Shown here: in pieces, positions 14,803 to 23,188 of the stretch
How the letters are laid out: every line of letters starts with the position of its first letter
Numbering within the stretch: the stretch's first letter is position 1
Source of the DNA: Pelagilacustribacter sp045567335
GTDB taxonomy: Bacteria; Pseudomonadota; Alphaproteobacteria; Pelagibacterales; Pelagibacteraceae
DNA: 64,000 nt
Direction of reading: 5' to 3'
Assembly (NCBI GenBank): GCA_045567335.1
Contig: JBJLCZ010000012.1
Location: 34,059-98,058, forward strand
Made by a program: the position numbers and the translations under genes
Notes under the pieces: generated by a model
The model's input: the letters and a program-made list of their open reading frames with translations, nothing else
The model's database searches: none
What the model was told of the DNA's origin: nothing

Positions 14803-16032
14803 ATGCAAAATTTAAGATATGTAGGTAAAAATTTATTTGTTGAGAGATTATCAATAAAAAATATTTTAAAAAAAAATAAAACACCCTTTTATATTTATTC
14901 AGAAAATCAAATTGCTTTTAATTTTTTAAAATTTGCTAATACATTTAAAAAAACTGACCCCTTAATTTGCTTCGCAGCAAAATCTAATAGTAATTTAAAT
15001 ATTCTGAGAATACTTGGTAAATTAGGTGCTGGAGCTGATGTAGTGTCAGGTGGTGAGCTATTAAAAGCTTTAAAAGCAGGCATTAAACCAAACAAAATTG
15101 TTTTTTCTGGAGTTGGCAAAACAGAAGAAGAGCTAAAAGTTGCAATTAGTAAAAAAATTTTATTAATTAATTGTGAGTCTGAAAGTGAGGCTAAATTAGT
15201 AAACAATTTAGCAAAAAAATTTAGAAAAAAAGTTTCAATTGGTTTTAGGTTAAATCCTAATGTTGATGCAAAAACACATAAAAATATATCAACTGGTAAA
15301 GCAGAGAATAAATTTGGACTATCAATTAAAAATTTTAGGGTTTTTCTAAAAACGATTAAATCTTTTAAAAATATTAAATTAGACGCTTTAAGTGTTCATA
15401 TTGGTAGTCAAATATTAAATGATGCACCTTTTAGAAAAACTTTAAATGTAATGAGTAGGTTAATTAAAGAATTAAGACTAAAATTGAAATATGTCGATTT
15501 AGGTGGTGGTTTTGGCATAAATTATACTGATAAAGAAAAACCAATAAATCTAAGTAAATATTCTAAACTTGTGCACAATTTTTCTAAGAAATTAAATTGT
15601 AGAATAATCTTTGAGCCAGGAAGATCTATTATAGGTAATACTGGTCTCCTAATTAGTAAAATACAATTTATAAAAAAAGGAACTAATAAAAACTTTATAA
15701 TATTGGATGCCGGTATGAACGACTTTATGCGTCCTGCCTTGTATGAAGCTTTTCATAAAATAATTCCTATTTCTAAAAAATCGTCAAGAATGAAAGGTAA
15801 AATAGAATTTGTTGGACCAATATGTGAAAGCACATGTAAATTTGGAGTTTATAAAAACTATCCTAAAGTAAATGAAAATGAGTTTGTAGCTATAACTAAT
15901 GTTGGAGCTTATGGATCATCGTTGTCTTCCAACTATAATACAAGACCACTAATAGCTGAAATTTTAATCAATAAAAATAAATTTAGATATATTAGAAAGA
16001 AACAAAATTTACTAAAATTGATAAATTCTTAA
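14803..16032 (+). CDS. lysA: Diaminopimelate decarboxylase
   Basis: A 409-residue PLP enzyme of the alanine racemase-fold decarboxylases. The PLP lysine is Lys60 in CFAAKSNSN, followed by the HIGSQI, GGGFGI and EPGRSI motifs, and the active-site Cys in GPICESTCKFG near the C-terminal domain. It converts meso-diaminopimelate to lysine. Gene order argH-lipoprotein-lysA is conserved. Its stop overlaps the plsC start by one base. Confidence 0.95.
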   Translation: MQNLRYVGKNLFVERLSIKNILKKNKTPFYIYSENQIAFNFLKFANTFKKTDPLICFAAKSNSNLNILRILGKLGAGADVVSGGELLKALKAGIKPNKIVFSGVGKTEEELKVAISKKILLINCESESEAKLVNNLAKKFRKKVSIGFRLNPNVDAKTHKNISTGKAENKFGLSIKNFRVFLKTIKSFKNIKLDALSVHIGSQILNDAPFRKTLNVMSRLIKELRLKLKYVDLGGGFGINYTDKEKPINLSKYSKLVHNFSKKLNCRIIFEPGRSIIGNTGLLISKIQFIKKGTNKNFIILDAGMNDFMRPALYEAFHKIIPISKKSSRMKGKIEFVGPICESTCKFGVYKNYPKVNENEFVAITNVGAYGSSLSSNYNTRPLIAEILINKNKFRYIRKKQNLLKLINS

Positions 16033-16739
16033 TGCAATTTTTTAAATCATTAATCTTTAATATTTTTTTATACGTTGGCCTCATAACAATTTTTATTTTA
16101 GCCACACCAACATTAGTTCTATCAAGTAAATTTACTTTATTTTTTGGTAGACTGTCGGCAAAATATATAATAATCATTTTAAGATTTATCTTAAATACAA
16201 AAGTAATCTTTCATGGATTAGAAAATCTAAAAAAAGTAGATAATTATTTTGTTGCTTCAGCCCATCAATCAATGTTTGAAACTTTTGCTCTTCAGATACC
16301 CTTGGATAGCCCTATCTTTATTTTAAAAAAAGAACTTTTAAGTATTCCGTTATTTGGTTGGTATTTAAGAAAAATAGGATCAATTGCTATTGTTAGACAA
16401 ACAACAACAAAAGAAAATTTAAATTTTTTTGATAAAATTAAAGAAACAATTAATAAAAATAAAAGACCTCTTCTTATATTTCCTCAAGGGACTAGAGTAA
16501 AACTTGATGAACAACCACCATTTAAAAAGGGAGCTGGAAGGATTTACGAAGCTCTAAATTTGCCCTGTATCCCTGTAGCTTTAAACACGGGAAAAGTTTG
16601 GCCAAAAAATAGTTTTATGAAATATACGGGTGATATACATATTTCATTTTTAGAACCAATCATGCCTGGTAAAAAAAATGATGAATTTCTCAAAGAGATA
16701 GAAAATAAAATCTATACTGAAATAAAAAAATTTTATTAA
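16032..16739 (+). CDS. plsC: 1-acyl-sn-glycerol-3-phosphate acyltransferase
   Basis: A 235-residue membrane acyltransferase. One hydrophobic N-terminal span (about 8-30) precedes the acceptor motif: His78-Gln-Ser-Met-Phe-Glu83, a HX4E form instead of HX4D, as is common in alphaproteobacterial members. FPQGTR near residue 150 is the third motif, and GAGRIYEALNLPCIPVALNTG the fourth. It makes phosphatidic acid from lysophosphatidic acid. Shares one base with lysA; then 62 bases without genes to the convergent tyrC. Confidence 0.9.
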   Translation: MQFFKSLIFNIFLYVGLITIFILATPTLVLSSKFTLFFGRLSAKYIIIILRFILNTKVIFHGLENLKKVDNYFVASAHQSMFETFALQIPLDSPIFILKKELLSIPLFGWYLRKIGSIAIVRQTTTKENLNFFDKIKETINKNKRPLLIFPQGTRVKLDEQPPFKKGAGRIYEALNLPCIPVALNTGKVWPKNSFMKYTGDIHISFLEPIMPGKKNDEFLKEIENKIYTEIKKFY

Positions 16740-16801
16740 AAAATTTATTAATGTAGTAAAAATTAGCAATCAAAGTTTAAAAATTTAAATCTATCTTAAA
16801 A

Positions 16802-17698
16802 CTAATTTCTACCAAAACCAGGTTTATCTGTATCTTGTCCAGCTTCAATAATTTCTTTTCTTACTTTTTTCGTTGATGAAAAAATTTCTAGAAGTTTTTT
16901 ACTGTCCTTATTTTTGATAGCGCTTTTGATTTCATCAAGATTTTTAGAGTAATTATCTAATACTTTTAAGATATTATCACTGTTATCAATAAAAATATCT
17001 TTCCACATTAAAGGATCTGATGCCGCTATTCTTGTAAAATCTCTTAATCCACCTGCGCTGTATTGAATAACGTCATTTTTAAATTTATCTTCATTATTGA
17101 TAGCAGTTTTAACAATACTGTAAGCTACTGCGTGTGGTAAATGGCTGGTCAGTGATAGAATGTAGTCATGGTCTTCAAATGACATAGATTTTACTTTACT
17201 ACCAAGGTTGGACCAAAACTTTTTTAATTTATTAATTTTATCTTTACTTGCATTTTTATCTGCCGATAAAATACACCATCTATTATTAAATAAGCTTGCA
17301 AAACCTGCTTCTGGACCGCTGTACTCTGTTCCTGCTATAGGATGTGAAGCAATCCAATTAACATTTTTAAGATTTAAGTTACTGATAATCTTATTCACTT
17401 CTTTTTTCGCAGAACCTGTATCTGTTAAAATTACATCTTCTCTCAAGTTAGATTGAATAGAAAGAATTATATCTTTGTAGCTACTCAAAGGAGAAGCAAT
17501 TATTACTAAATCAGAATTTTTAACAACATCTGAGATATTGTTACAAATTTCTATTGAAAAATTCTTTTTCAAATAATCAATTACTTTTGATGATTTATCG
17601 TAAGCACTGATTTTAGATGCTAATTTTTTTTCTTCTACGGCTCTCAAGATAGAAGAGCCAATTAAACCACAACCTATTATACTAATTTTGTTAAACAT
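16802..17698 (-). CDS. tyrC: Prephenate/arogenate dehydrogenase
   Basis: A 298-residue NAD(P)-dependent dehydrogenase. The dinucleotide fold is IIGCGLIGSSILRAV at residues 7-21; the catalytic segment SHLPHAVAY (around 190) and WIASHPIAGTE near 120 hold the substrate-binding His residues; SAGGLRDFTRIAASDPLMW is the usual C-terminal signature. It would make 4-hydroxyphenylpyruvate or tyrosine. Overlaps hisC by 8 bases. Whether arogenate or prephenate is preferred is not clear. Confidence 0.9.
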   Translation of the reverse strand: MFNKISIIGCGLIGSSILRAVEEKKLASKISAYDKSSKVIDYLKKNFSIEICNNISDVVKNSDLVIIASPLSSYKDIILSIQSNLREDVILTDTGSAKKEVNKIISNLNLKNVNWIASHPIAGTEYSGPEAGFASLFNNRWCILSADKNASKDKINKLKKFWSNLGSKVKSMSFEDHDYILSLTSHLPHAVAYSIVKTAINNEDKFKNDVIQYSAGGLRDFTRIAASDPLMWKDIFIDNSDNILKVLDNYSKNLDEIKSAIKNKDSKKLLEIFSSTKKVRKEIIEAGQDTDKPGFGRN

Positions 17699-18773
17699 TT
17701 AATATTCTTTTCATTTTTAAAATTAATTTTCTATTTTCTTCACTCTTTCCAATTGTAATTCTTAATGAATTCTTAATACCGTAAACATCCATTTTACGAA
17801 CTAAAATTCCTCTTTTAGCTAGTAATTTAAAAACTCTTGATGAATTAATTTTCACTTTATTAAAATTAACTAATAAAAAATTACTATAGCTTCTATTAGT
17901 TTCAATTTTCATTTTTTTAAATTCATCAAACATTTTTTTGTTCCAATTGTTAACGTGATTAATTTCTTTATTTAACCAGGCATTATCTTTAACTGCAGCT
18001 GATGCAGTAAACAACGCTGCTTTGTTTACATTAAAGGGTGGCTTAATTTTATTCAACTCATCAATAATTTTTTTTGATCCGTATCCCCACCCTACACGCA
18101 ATCCAGCTAAACCATAAATTTTTGAAAATGTTCTTGTTATTACTACATTTTTAAAGTTTGAAAATAATTTTAAAGCTGAAGAATAGTCTTTTTGTTTTAC
18201 ATATTCAAAATAAGCATCATCAACTACTAGTAAAATATTGCTCCTTAATTTTTTTCGTAAAAATAATAAATCTTTTTTTGTAACGTAAGTTCCCGTCGGA
18301 TTATTGGGATTGGCCAAAAAAATAACTTTTGTCTTACTAGTTACTTTTTTTAAAATATCTTTAACTGAAACCGTAAAATTATTTTCTTTTGAGTAAACAA
18401 CTTTCGCTCCATTCATTTTACTATAAATTCTGTAAATAATAAAACTATACTTAGGCACAATCACCTCGTCACCTTTTTTTAGATACACTTTGCAGATTAA
18501 CTCAAAAATTTGATCAGACCCTGATCCTAAAATAACTCTATTTTTATCCAGTTTAAATTTTTTTGATAAAGTTTCTCTTAAGAAGGTTCCATTGGAGTCA
18601 GGATACCTAGCAAAACTTTTTGATACTTTTATATATTCTTTTTTTGCTTTTGGACTAGGCCCAAGCGCGGACTCATTAGCTGATAGCTTTATCTTAGCCA
18701 ATCTCTTTTTAAAAAAGCTCATACCAGCTACGTATTTTTCCACTTGTATATTATTTGGTTTAGGTAACCTCAT
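17691..18773 (-). CDS. hisC: Histidinol-phosphate aminotransferase (aromatic aminotransferase)
   Basis: A 360-residue fold-type I PLP aminotransferase. Motifs: ILGSGSDQIFELI, ANPNNPTGTY, VVDDAYFEYV and the PLP lysine in TRTFSKIYGLAGLRVGWGYG. With tyrC it forms a pair in which the aminotransferase can also act on prephenate or 4-hydroxyphenylpyruvate, as in many alphaproteobacteria with hisC-tyrC. Divergent from metX with a 176-base gap that holds a riboswitch. Confidence 0.88.
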   Translation of the reverse strand: MRLPKPNNIQVEKYVAGMSFFKKRLAKIKLSANESALGPSPKAKKEYIKVSKSFARYPDSNGTFLRETLSKKFKLDKNRVILGSGSDQIFELICKVYLKKGDEVIVPKYSFIIYRIYSKMNGAKVVYSKENNFTVSVKDILKKVTSKTKVIFLANPNNPTGTYVTKKDLLFLRKKLRSNILLVVDDAYFEYVKQKDYSSALKLFSNFKNVVITRTFSKIYGLAGLRVGWGYGSKKIIDELNKIKPPFNVNKAALFTASAAVKDNAWLNKEINHVNNWNKKMFDEFKKMKIETNRSYSNFLLVNFNKVKINSSRVFKLLAKRGILVRKMDVYGIKNSLRITIGKSEENRKLILKMKRILNV

Positions 18774-18832
18774 TTATTAATGTAATATCTAAATTGTTAG
18801 AGTTTTTCTAGAAGTCTTTATCTTATATAAAA

Positions 18833-18861
18833 TTGACAAGTTTATGGCTATCTAGTAAGTA
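18833..18861 (+). promoter_or_regulatory. Candidate sigma-70 promoter of metX
   Basis: A perfect TTGACA at 18833-18838 is followed after 17 bases by TAAGTA (18856-18861). The expected transcription start is about 18867, which is exactly where the SAM-II aptamer begins. That coincidence is the best support for it. Confidence 0.55.
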
Positions 18862-18865
18862 TGTA

Positions 18866-18917
18866 TAGCGCTGATTTAACCAAATTGCGGGCGCTGAATA
18901 AATTTCGCTAAATAGGG
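18866..18917 (+). ncRNA. SAM-II riboswitch aptamer
   Basis: The stretch matches the SAM-II (metA motif) consensus: P1 stem AGCGC (18867-18871) pairing with GCGCT (18891-18895), the conserved GATTTAACC in the loop, AATAAA before the tail and GCTAAA-TAGGG (18907-18917) forming the pseudoknot. This aptamer binds S-adenosylmethionine and is used by alphaproteobacteria upstream of metA/metX. It ends 33 bases before the metX ATG, and an intrinsic terminator lies between. Confidence 0.93.
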
Positions 18918-18921
18918 TTTT

Positions 18922-18947
18922 GCCCAGTTTAGCTGGGCTTTTTTTTT
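18922..18947 (+). terminator. Intrinsic terminator in the metX leader, candidate SAM-controlled attenuator
   Basis: GCCCAG (18922-18927) pairs with CTGGGC (18933-18938) around the loop TTTAG, followed by nine T (18939-18947), directly before the metX ATG at 18950. The terminator strand TTTAGC (18928-18933) is the exact complement of GCTAAA (18907-18912) inside the aptamer, with GGG (18915-18917) also complementary to CCC (18923-18925). So the aptamer and an alternative antiterminator compete for the same bases. Confidence 0.8.
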
Positions 18948-18949
18948 AA

Positions 18950-20089
18950 ATGAACTACAAAACTGAAAACATTAAACAACTTATTATAAAAAAACCACTT
19001 AAGCTAGATTGTGGTCTAACTATACGAGATTTTCCTTTAGCTTACGAAACATATGGCAAACTTAATGAGAATAAAGATAATGCTATTTTAGTTTTTCATG
19101 CTCTTACAGGTGATCAATTCGTAACTGAAACTAATCCTATTACAAATAAAGAAGGTTGGTGGGTTTCAGCTGTTGGACCTGGCAAAGCAATTGATACAAA
19201 TAAATTTTTTGTAGTATGTGCAAATGTAATTGGTGGATGTATGGGTTCTTGGGGGCCAAGTAATAAAAAAAAAGAGACAAATCAACCCTATGGTTTAGAT
19301 TTTCCAGTTATAACTATTAAAGATATCGTAAGGGCACAAGAGTCTCTTCTAGATCATCTTGGCATAAAAAAACTATTATGTGCGACAGGTGGTTCTATGG
19401 GTGGAATGCAACTATTGCAATTTTGTGCAACATTTCCGGATAAATCTTTTTCCGCAATACCTATCGCATGTAGTGCAAGTCATAGTGCTCAAAATATTGC
19501 GCTAAATGAATTGGCGCGACAAGCAATAATGGCTGATCCGGTGTGGGATAATGGAAAATATTTTCTTAAAAACACTCAACCAAAAAATGGACTAGCCGTT
19601 GCTAGAATGGTTGGCCATATCAGCTATTTATCAGAACAAGGCATGCAGGAAAGATTTGGTCGAAAACTTCAAGAAAAAGCAGATTACGAGTTTAGTTTTA
19701 ACGCTGATTTTCAAGTAGAAAGTTATTTAAGACATCAAGGCAATTCCTTTGTTGAAAGATTTGATGCTAATTCTATTTTATACATTACGAGAGCAATGGA
19801 TTATTTTGATTTATCTAAACAATTTAAAGGAGGTCTTGTTGAGGCTTTTAAAAACCAAAAGACAAAATTTTTAATTGTTTCATTTTCATCTGATTGGCTA
19901 TACACAACAAAAGAGAATAAAGATATTGTTATTGCTCTTAATGCTTCAGGTGCAGATGTTTCTTTTTCAGAAATTATTACAGATAAAGGTCATGATTCTT
20001 TTTTGGTTAATGAGCCCGAATTTTTAAAAACCTTTAAAGGTTTCATCGAATCAATGCATGAAAAATTTAAAAATGAAAAAAGAATTTAA
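18950..20089 (+). CDS. metX: Homoserine O-acetyltransferase (MetX)
   Basis: A 379-residue alpha/beta hydrolase-fold acyltransferase. Nucleophile Ser149 in ATGGSMGGMQ; the acid is the Asp in SSDWLYTT and the His in DKGHDSF near residue 355. HALTGD and GGCMGSWGPS are further family motifs. It activates homoserine for methionine synthesis. There is no Shine-Dalgarno site before the ATG, since the leader is filled with the terminator and its T tract. The 3' end overlaps metW. Confidence 0.93.
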   Translation: MNYKTENIKQLIIKKPLKLDCGLTIRDFPLAYETYGKLNENKDNAILVFHALTGDQFVTETNPITNKEGWWVSAVGPGKAIDTNKFFVVCANVIGGCMGSWGPSNKKKETNQPYGLDFPVITIKDIVRAQESLLDHLGIKKLLCATGGSMGGMQLLQFCATFPDKSFSAIPIACSASHSAQNIALNELARQAIMADPVWDNGKYFLKNTQPKNGLAVARMVGHISYLSEQGMQERFGRKLQEKADYEFSFNADFQVESYLRHQGNSFVERFDANSILYITRAMDYFDLSKQFKGGLVEAFKNQKTKFLIVSFSSDWLYTTKENKDIVIALNASGADVSFSEIITDKGHDSFLVNEPEFLKTFKGFIESMHEKFKNEKRI

Positions 20090-20669
20090 AGTAATAACTG
20101 ATTTATTGCCAAACAATACAAGAGTGTTGGATGTTGGGTGTGGAGACGGATCTTTGATGAATCTTCTTGTAAAAGAGAAGAATATAGAAGTTCGTGGATT
20201 AGAGCTTGAAAAACAAAACGTACAAGAATGTATTCGTAAAGGATTGCCTGTAATTCAGGGAAATGCAGAAACAGAACTTCACCAATTCCCTAATCAATCT
20301 TTTGATTACGTTATTTTAAGTCAAACTCTTCAAGCGTTTTACAATCCTGATAAAGTTTTAAAAGAATTGTTGCGGATAGGAAAATTTGTAATTGTATCTA
20401 TTCCAAATTTTGGCTATTGGAGAGTGCGAACTAGTTTATTATTTTTTGGAAAAATGCCTGTTACTAAGACTTTACCAAACTTTTGGTATAATACTCCAAA
20501 TTTACATATGTGCACCATAAAAGACTTATTTAATTTTTGTGAAAGTAAAAATATTAAAATTAATCGAGTGGTTGGAATAAATGAAAATAAAACTTCAGAA
20601 ATCAAAAAAAGTAATCTTGAAATTAGGAATTTTTTTTCTAAATTAGGAATATTTCTAATAGGCCAATGA
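20058..20669 (+). CDS. metW: Methionine biosynthesis protein MetW
   Basis: A 203-residue SAM-methyltransferase-fold protein. The SAM-binding loop is VLDVGCGDGSLM near residue 26, with FDYVILSQTLQAF (motif IV) and the MetW-specific stretch VSIPNFGYWRVRTSLLFFGKMP. It pairs with MetX and supports homoserine acylation. The gene overlaps metX by 32 bases. Another in-frame ATG at 20073 (MKKEFKVI) would cut the overlap to 17 bases; neither has a clear ribosome site. It shares the SAM-II leader of metX. Confidence 0.88.
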   Translation: MKNLKMKKEFKVITDLLPNNTRVLDVGCGDGSLMNLLVKEKNIEVRGLELEKQNVQECIRKGLPVIQGNAETELHQFPNQSFDYVILSQTLQAFYNPDKVLKELLRIGKFVIVSIPNFGYWRVRTSLLFFGKMPVTKTLPNFWYNTPNLHMCTIKDLFNFCESKNIKINRVVGINENKTSEIKKSNLEIRNFFSKLGIFLIGQ

Positions 20670-21430
20670 TAAGTATAGATATAATTTCATGCTTGAATGA
20701 CAACTATTCTTATCTTTTACATGATAAAAAAACTAACGCTGTTGCAATTATAGATCCTTCAGATTTTAATCCATGTGACCAAGAGATAGAAAAAAAACAT
20801 AAAAAACTAGACTATATTATAAATACACACCATCATTTTGATCATGTGGGAGGCAATGAAGAACTAAAGAAAAAATATGGAGCAAAAGTTTTAGGTTTTG
20901 AAAATGATAAAGATCGTATACCTGGTTTAGATAAAGGTTTAAAAGAAAATGAAAATTTTAAAATTGGAGAAACTTCTTTTAAAGTAATTTTTGTTCCTGG
21001 TCACACAAAAGGACATGTTGCTTTTTATTCAGAACAAGAAAAAATAATTTTTACTGGTGATGCTTTATTTTCACTAGGTTGTGGCAGAATATTTGAAGGT
21101 ACATACATAGATATGTTTGATTCCTTGAAGAAGATAAAAAATTTACCAAAAAAAACAAAAATCTATTGTGGTCATGAGTATACTAAAAATAATTTTGATT
21201 TTTGTAACAAATATGACACCAAAAATAAAAATTTGTCTAAGAAATTTGATTTTATAAATAATAAATTAAATAATAACCTTCCTACTATTCCAGTTACTCT
21301 TGAAGATGAAATAAATACTAATATCTTTTTAAGATGTGATAAAAGCGATATTAAAATGTCCCTTAATATGCCTGAAGCTTCTGAGGAACTTATTTTTAAG
21401 AAATTGCGCGATTTAAAGGACGAATTTTGA
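20666..21430 (+). CDS. gloB: Hydroxyacylglutathione hydrolase (glyoxalase II)
   Basis: A 254-residue metallo-beta-lactamase-fold enzyme. The binuclear metal motif THHHFDH gives His55, His57, Asp59 and His60; further ligands are in VPGHTKGH, FTGDALFSLGCG and CGHEYTKNN, and the C-terminal substrate domain follows. It cleaves S-lactoylglutathione to lactate. It overlaps metW by 4 bases and ends the metX-metW-gloB run. Confidence 0.92.
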   Translation: MISIDIISCLNDNYSYLLHDKKTNAVAIIDPSDFNPCDQEIEKKHKKLDYIINTHHHFDHVGGNEELKKKYGAKVLGFENDKDRIPGLDKGLKENENFKIGETSFKVIFVPGHTKGHVAFYSEQEKIIFTGDALFSLGCGRIFEGTYIDMFDSLKKIKNLPKKTKIYCGHEYTKNNFDFCNKYDTKNKNLSKKFDFINNKLNNNLPTIPVTLEDEINTNIFLRCDKSDIKMSLNMPEASEELIFKKLRDLKDEF

Positions 21431-21440
21431 TTCATAAATC

Positions 21441-21468
21441 TTGACTTGAATATCTTTCAAGTTATATT
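21441..21468 (+). promoter_or_regulatory. Candidate promoter of the rplU operon
   Basis: TTGACT (21441-21446), a 16-base spacer and TATATT (21463-21468) sit about 27 bases before the rplU start, with an AGGA ribosome site between (around 21481-21484). A strong promoter is expected for ribosomal protein genes. Confidence 0.55.
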
Positions 21469-21494
21469 GCCTTAAATTTAAAGGAATTTAATAT

Positions 21495-21905
21495 ATGTCA
21501 TTTGCGATAATAGAAACTGGTGGAAAACAATACAAAGTATCAGCTAGTAAAATATTAGAAATTGAAAAATTGAAAGTAGAAAAAGGTAAGATTATTCAAT
21601 TTAAAAAAGTTTTACTCTTAAACAATAATAAAGATACTGTAATTGGTAACCCAAATATTGAGGGAGCGATAGTAGAGGCAAAATTATTAGATACTGTAAA
21701 AGATAGAACAATTTTGGTATTCCATAAAAGAAGAAGAAAACATTCGAGAAAAAAAAATGGTCATAGACAAAGGCACGCAAAAATACAAATAACAAAAATT
21801 GTCGCTAAAGGTGGCAAGGTTATTTCTGAGGCTAAAATTGAAGAAAAGAAAAAAAAAATTATTAATAAAAAAAAAGAGAGTAAAAAAGCAATTACTAAAA
21901 AATAG
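21495..21905 (+). CDS. rplU: Ribosomal protein bL21 with Lys-rich C-terminal tail
   Basis: A 136-residue protein. The first 103 residues are bL21 (FAIIETGGKQYKVSASKILE, then FHKRRRKHSRKKNGHRQRHA, IQITKI). About 30 extra C-terminal residues are nearly all Lys, Glu, Ile and Asn. It binds 23S rRNA in the large subunit. The basic tail is longer than in E. coli. Followed by rpmA after 9 bases. Confidence 0.95.
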   Translation: MSFAIIETGGKQYKVSASKILEIEKLKVEKGKIIQFKKVLLLNNNKDTVIGNPNIEGAIVEAKLLDTVKDRTILVFHKRRRKHSRKKNGHRQRHAKIQITKIVAKGGKVISEAKIEEKKKKIINKKKESKKAITKK

Positions 21906-21914
21906 GAATTTCAG

Positions 21915-22169
21915 ATGGCAACAAAAAAAGCAGGTGGATCATCACGGAACGGTCGAGATAGCAAAGGTCGTCGATTAGGTGTAAAAAAATATGGTGACCA
22001 ATTAGTAATTCCTGGAAATATAATTGTAAGACAGAGAGGTACTAAAATTCATCCAGGCGAAAATGTGGGGATGGGGAAAGATCACTCTATTTTTTCACTT
22101 ATAAAAGGCAAAGTAAAATTTAAAAAAGCAAAATTGAACAGAACATTTGTTTCTGTTATTCCAAATTAA
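21915..22169 (+). CDS. rpmA: Ribosomal protein bL27
   Basis: 84 residues beginning MATKKAGGSSRNGRDSKGRR, the invariant N-terminal arm that reaches toward the peptidyl-transferase centre, with VIPGNIIVRQRGTKIHPG. Preceded by an AGGAATTTCAG ribosome site. Standard length. Forms a unit with rplU; obgE follows 33 bases on, past a weak hairpin. Confidence 0.96.
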   Translation: MATKKAGGSSRNGRDSKGRRLGVKKYGDQLVIPGNIIVRQRGTKIHPGENVGMGKDHSIFSLIKGKVKFKKAKLNRTFVSVIPN

Positions 22170-22173
22170 TTAT

Positions 22174-22191
22174 AAATAACTTTAGTTATTT
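22174..22191 (+). terminator. Weak hairpin between rpmA and obgE
   Basis: AAATAAC (22174-22180) pairs with GTTATTT (22185-22191) around TTTA. Only AT-rich pairs, so it may be a stability or processing element more than a terminator. Confidence 0.3.
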
Positions 22192-22201
22192 AAAATCCAA
22201 A

Positions 22202-23188
22202 ATGAAATTTTTAGATCAAGCAAAAATCTATATAAAAGCTGGAAATGGAGGCTCTGGGTCTGCAAGTTTTAGAAGAGAAAAATTTATAGAATATGGTGGA
22301 CCAGATGGTGGTGATGGAGGAGATGGAGGGTCTATTATTTTTAAGTCTGAAAGAAACTTAAATACATTGATTGATTTTAGATATTCTCAACACTTTAAGG
22401 CTAACGCAGGACAAAATGGAAGTAAAAGAAATAAAACTGGCGCTGGCGGAAAAGACTTAATTATTAAAGTTCCTGTCGGCACACAAATTTACGAGGAGGA
22501 TAATAATACTTTAATATATGATTTTATTAAAAATAATGAAAAATTTTTAGTCGCTTATGGAGGCAAAGGTGGTTTGGGCAATGTTAGATTTAAAAGCTCA
22601 ACGAATCGCGCTCCTAAAAAAACTACAAAAGGTAAAGTTGGGCAAGAGTTTTGGATATGGCTACAATTAAAAGTTATTGCTGATATAGGTATTATTGGTC
22701 TTCCAAATGCTGGTAAGTCAAGTCTATTAGCCTCAATAACAAAAGCTAGACCTAAAATTGCAAGTTACCCATTCACTACTTTAAATCCAAATTTAGGAGT
22801 TTCTTATTACAATAATAAAGAAGTTACTTTAGCAGATATACCTGGCTTAGTAGAAGGTGCACATAAAGGCGTTGGTTTAGGTGATAAATTTCTTAGACAT
22901 ATAGAAAGATGTAAAGCTTTATTGCATTTAATAGATTTATCTGAGGATAATTTATTAGACAATTATCTTAAAATTAGAAATGAGATATCAAAATATGATG
23001 ATATTCTTAGTAAAAAAAAAGAAATCATATTTTTCAATAAATCTGATTTACTAAAAGAAGAAGAAATAGACTTAAAATTAAAAAAATTTAAAGATAAAAT
23101 TAAAAATAAATATGAAATTATTTCAGTTTTTTCTCAGAAAGATTTAAAAAAAATTAAAAAAATATTACTTAAAAATGTTGCTAAATAA
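22202..23188 (+). CDS. obgE: GTPase ObgE/CgtA
   Basis: A 328-residue Obg GTPase. Residues 1-158 are the glycine-rich Obg fold (GPDGGDGGDGG, GAGGKDLIIKVPVGT); the G domain has the P-loop GLPNAGKSS, switch II DIPGLVEGAHKG and NKSD. The C-terminal OCT domain is absent, as in other proteobacterial forms. It acts in large-subunit assembly and stringent control. Overlaps proB by 14 bases. Confidence 0.95.
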   Translation: MKFLDQAKIYIKAGNGGSGSASFRREKFIEYGGPDGGDGGDGGSIIFKSERNLNTLIDFRYSQHFKANAGQNGSKRNKTGAGGKDLIIKVPVGTQIYEEDNNTLIYDFIKNNEKFLVAYGGKGGLGNVRFKSSTNRAPKKTTKGKVGQEFWIWLQLKVIADIGIIGLPNAGKSSLLASITKARPKIASYPFTTLNPNLGVSYYNNKEVTLADIPGLVEGAHKGVGLGDKFLRHIERCKALLHLIDLSEDNLLDNYLKIRNEISKYDDILSKKKEIIFFNKSDLLKEEEIDLKLKKFKDKIKNKYEIISVFSQKDLKKIKKILLKNVAK

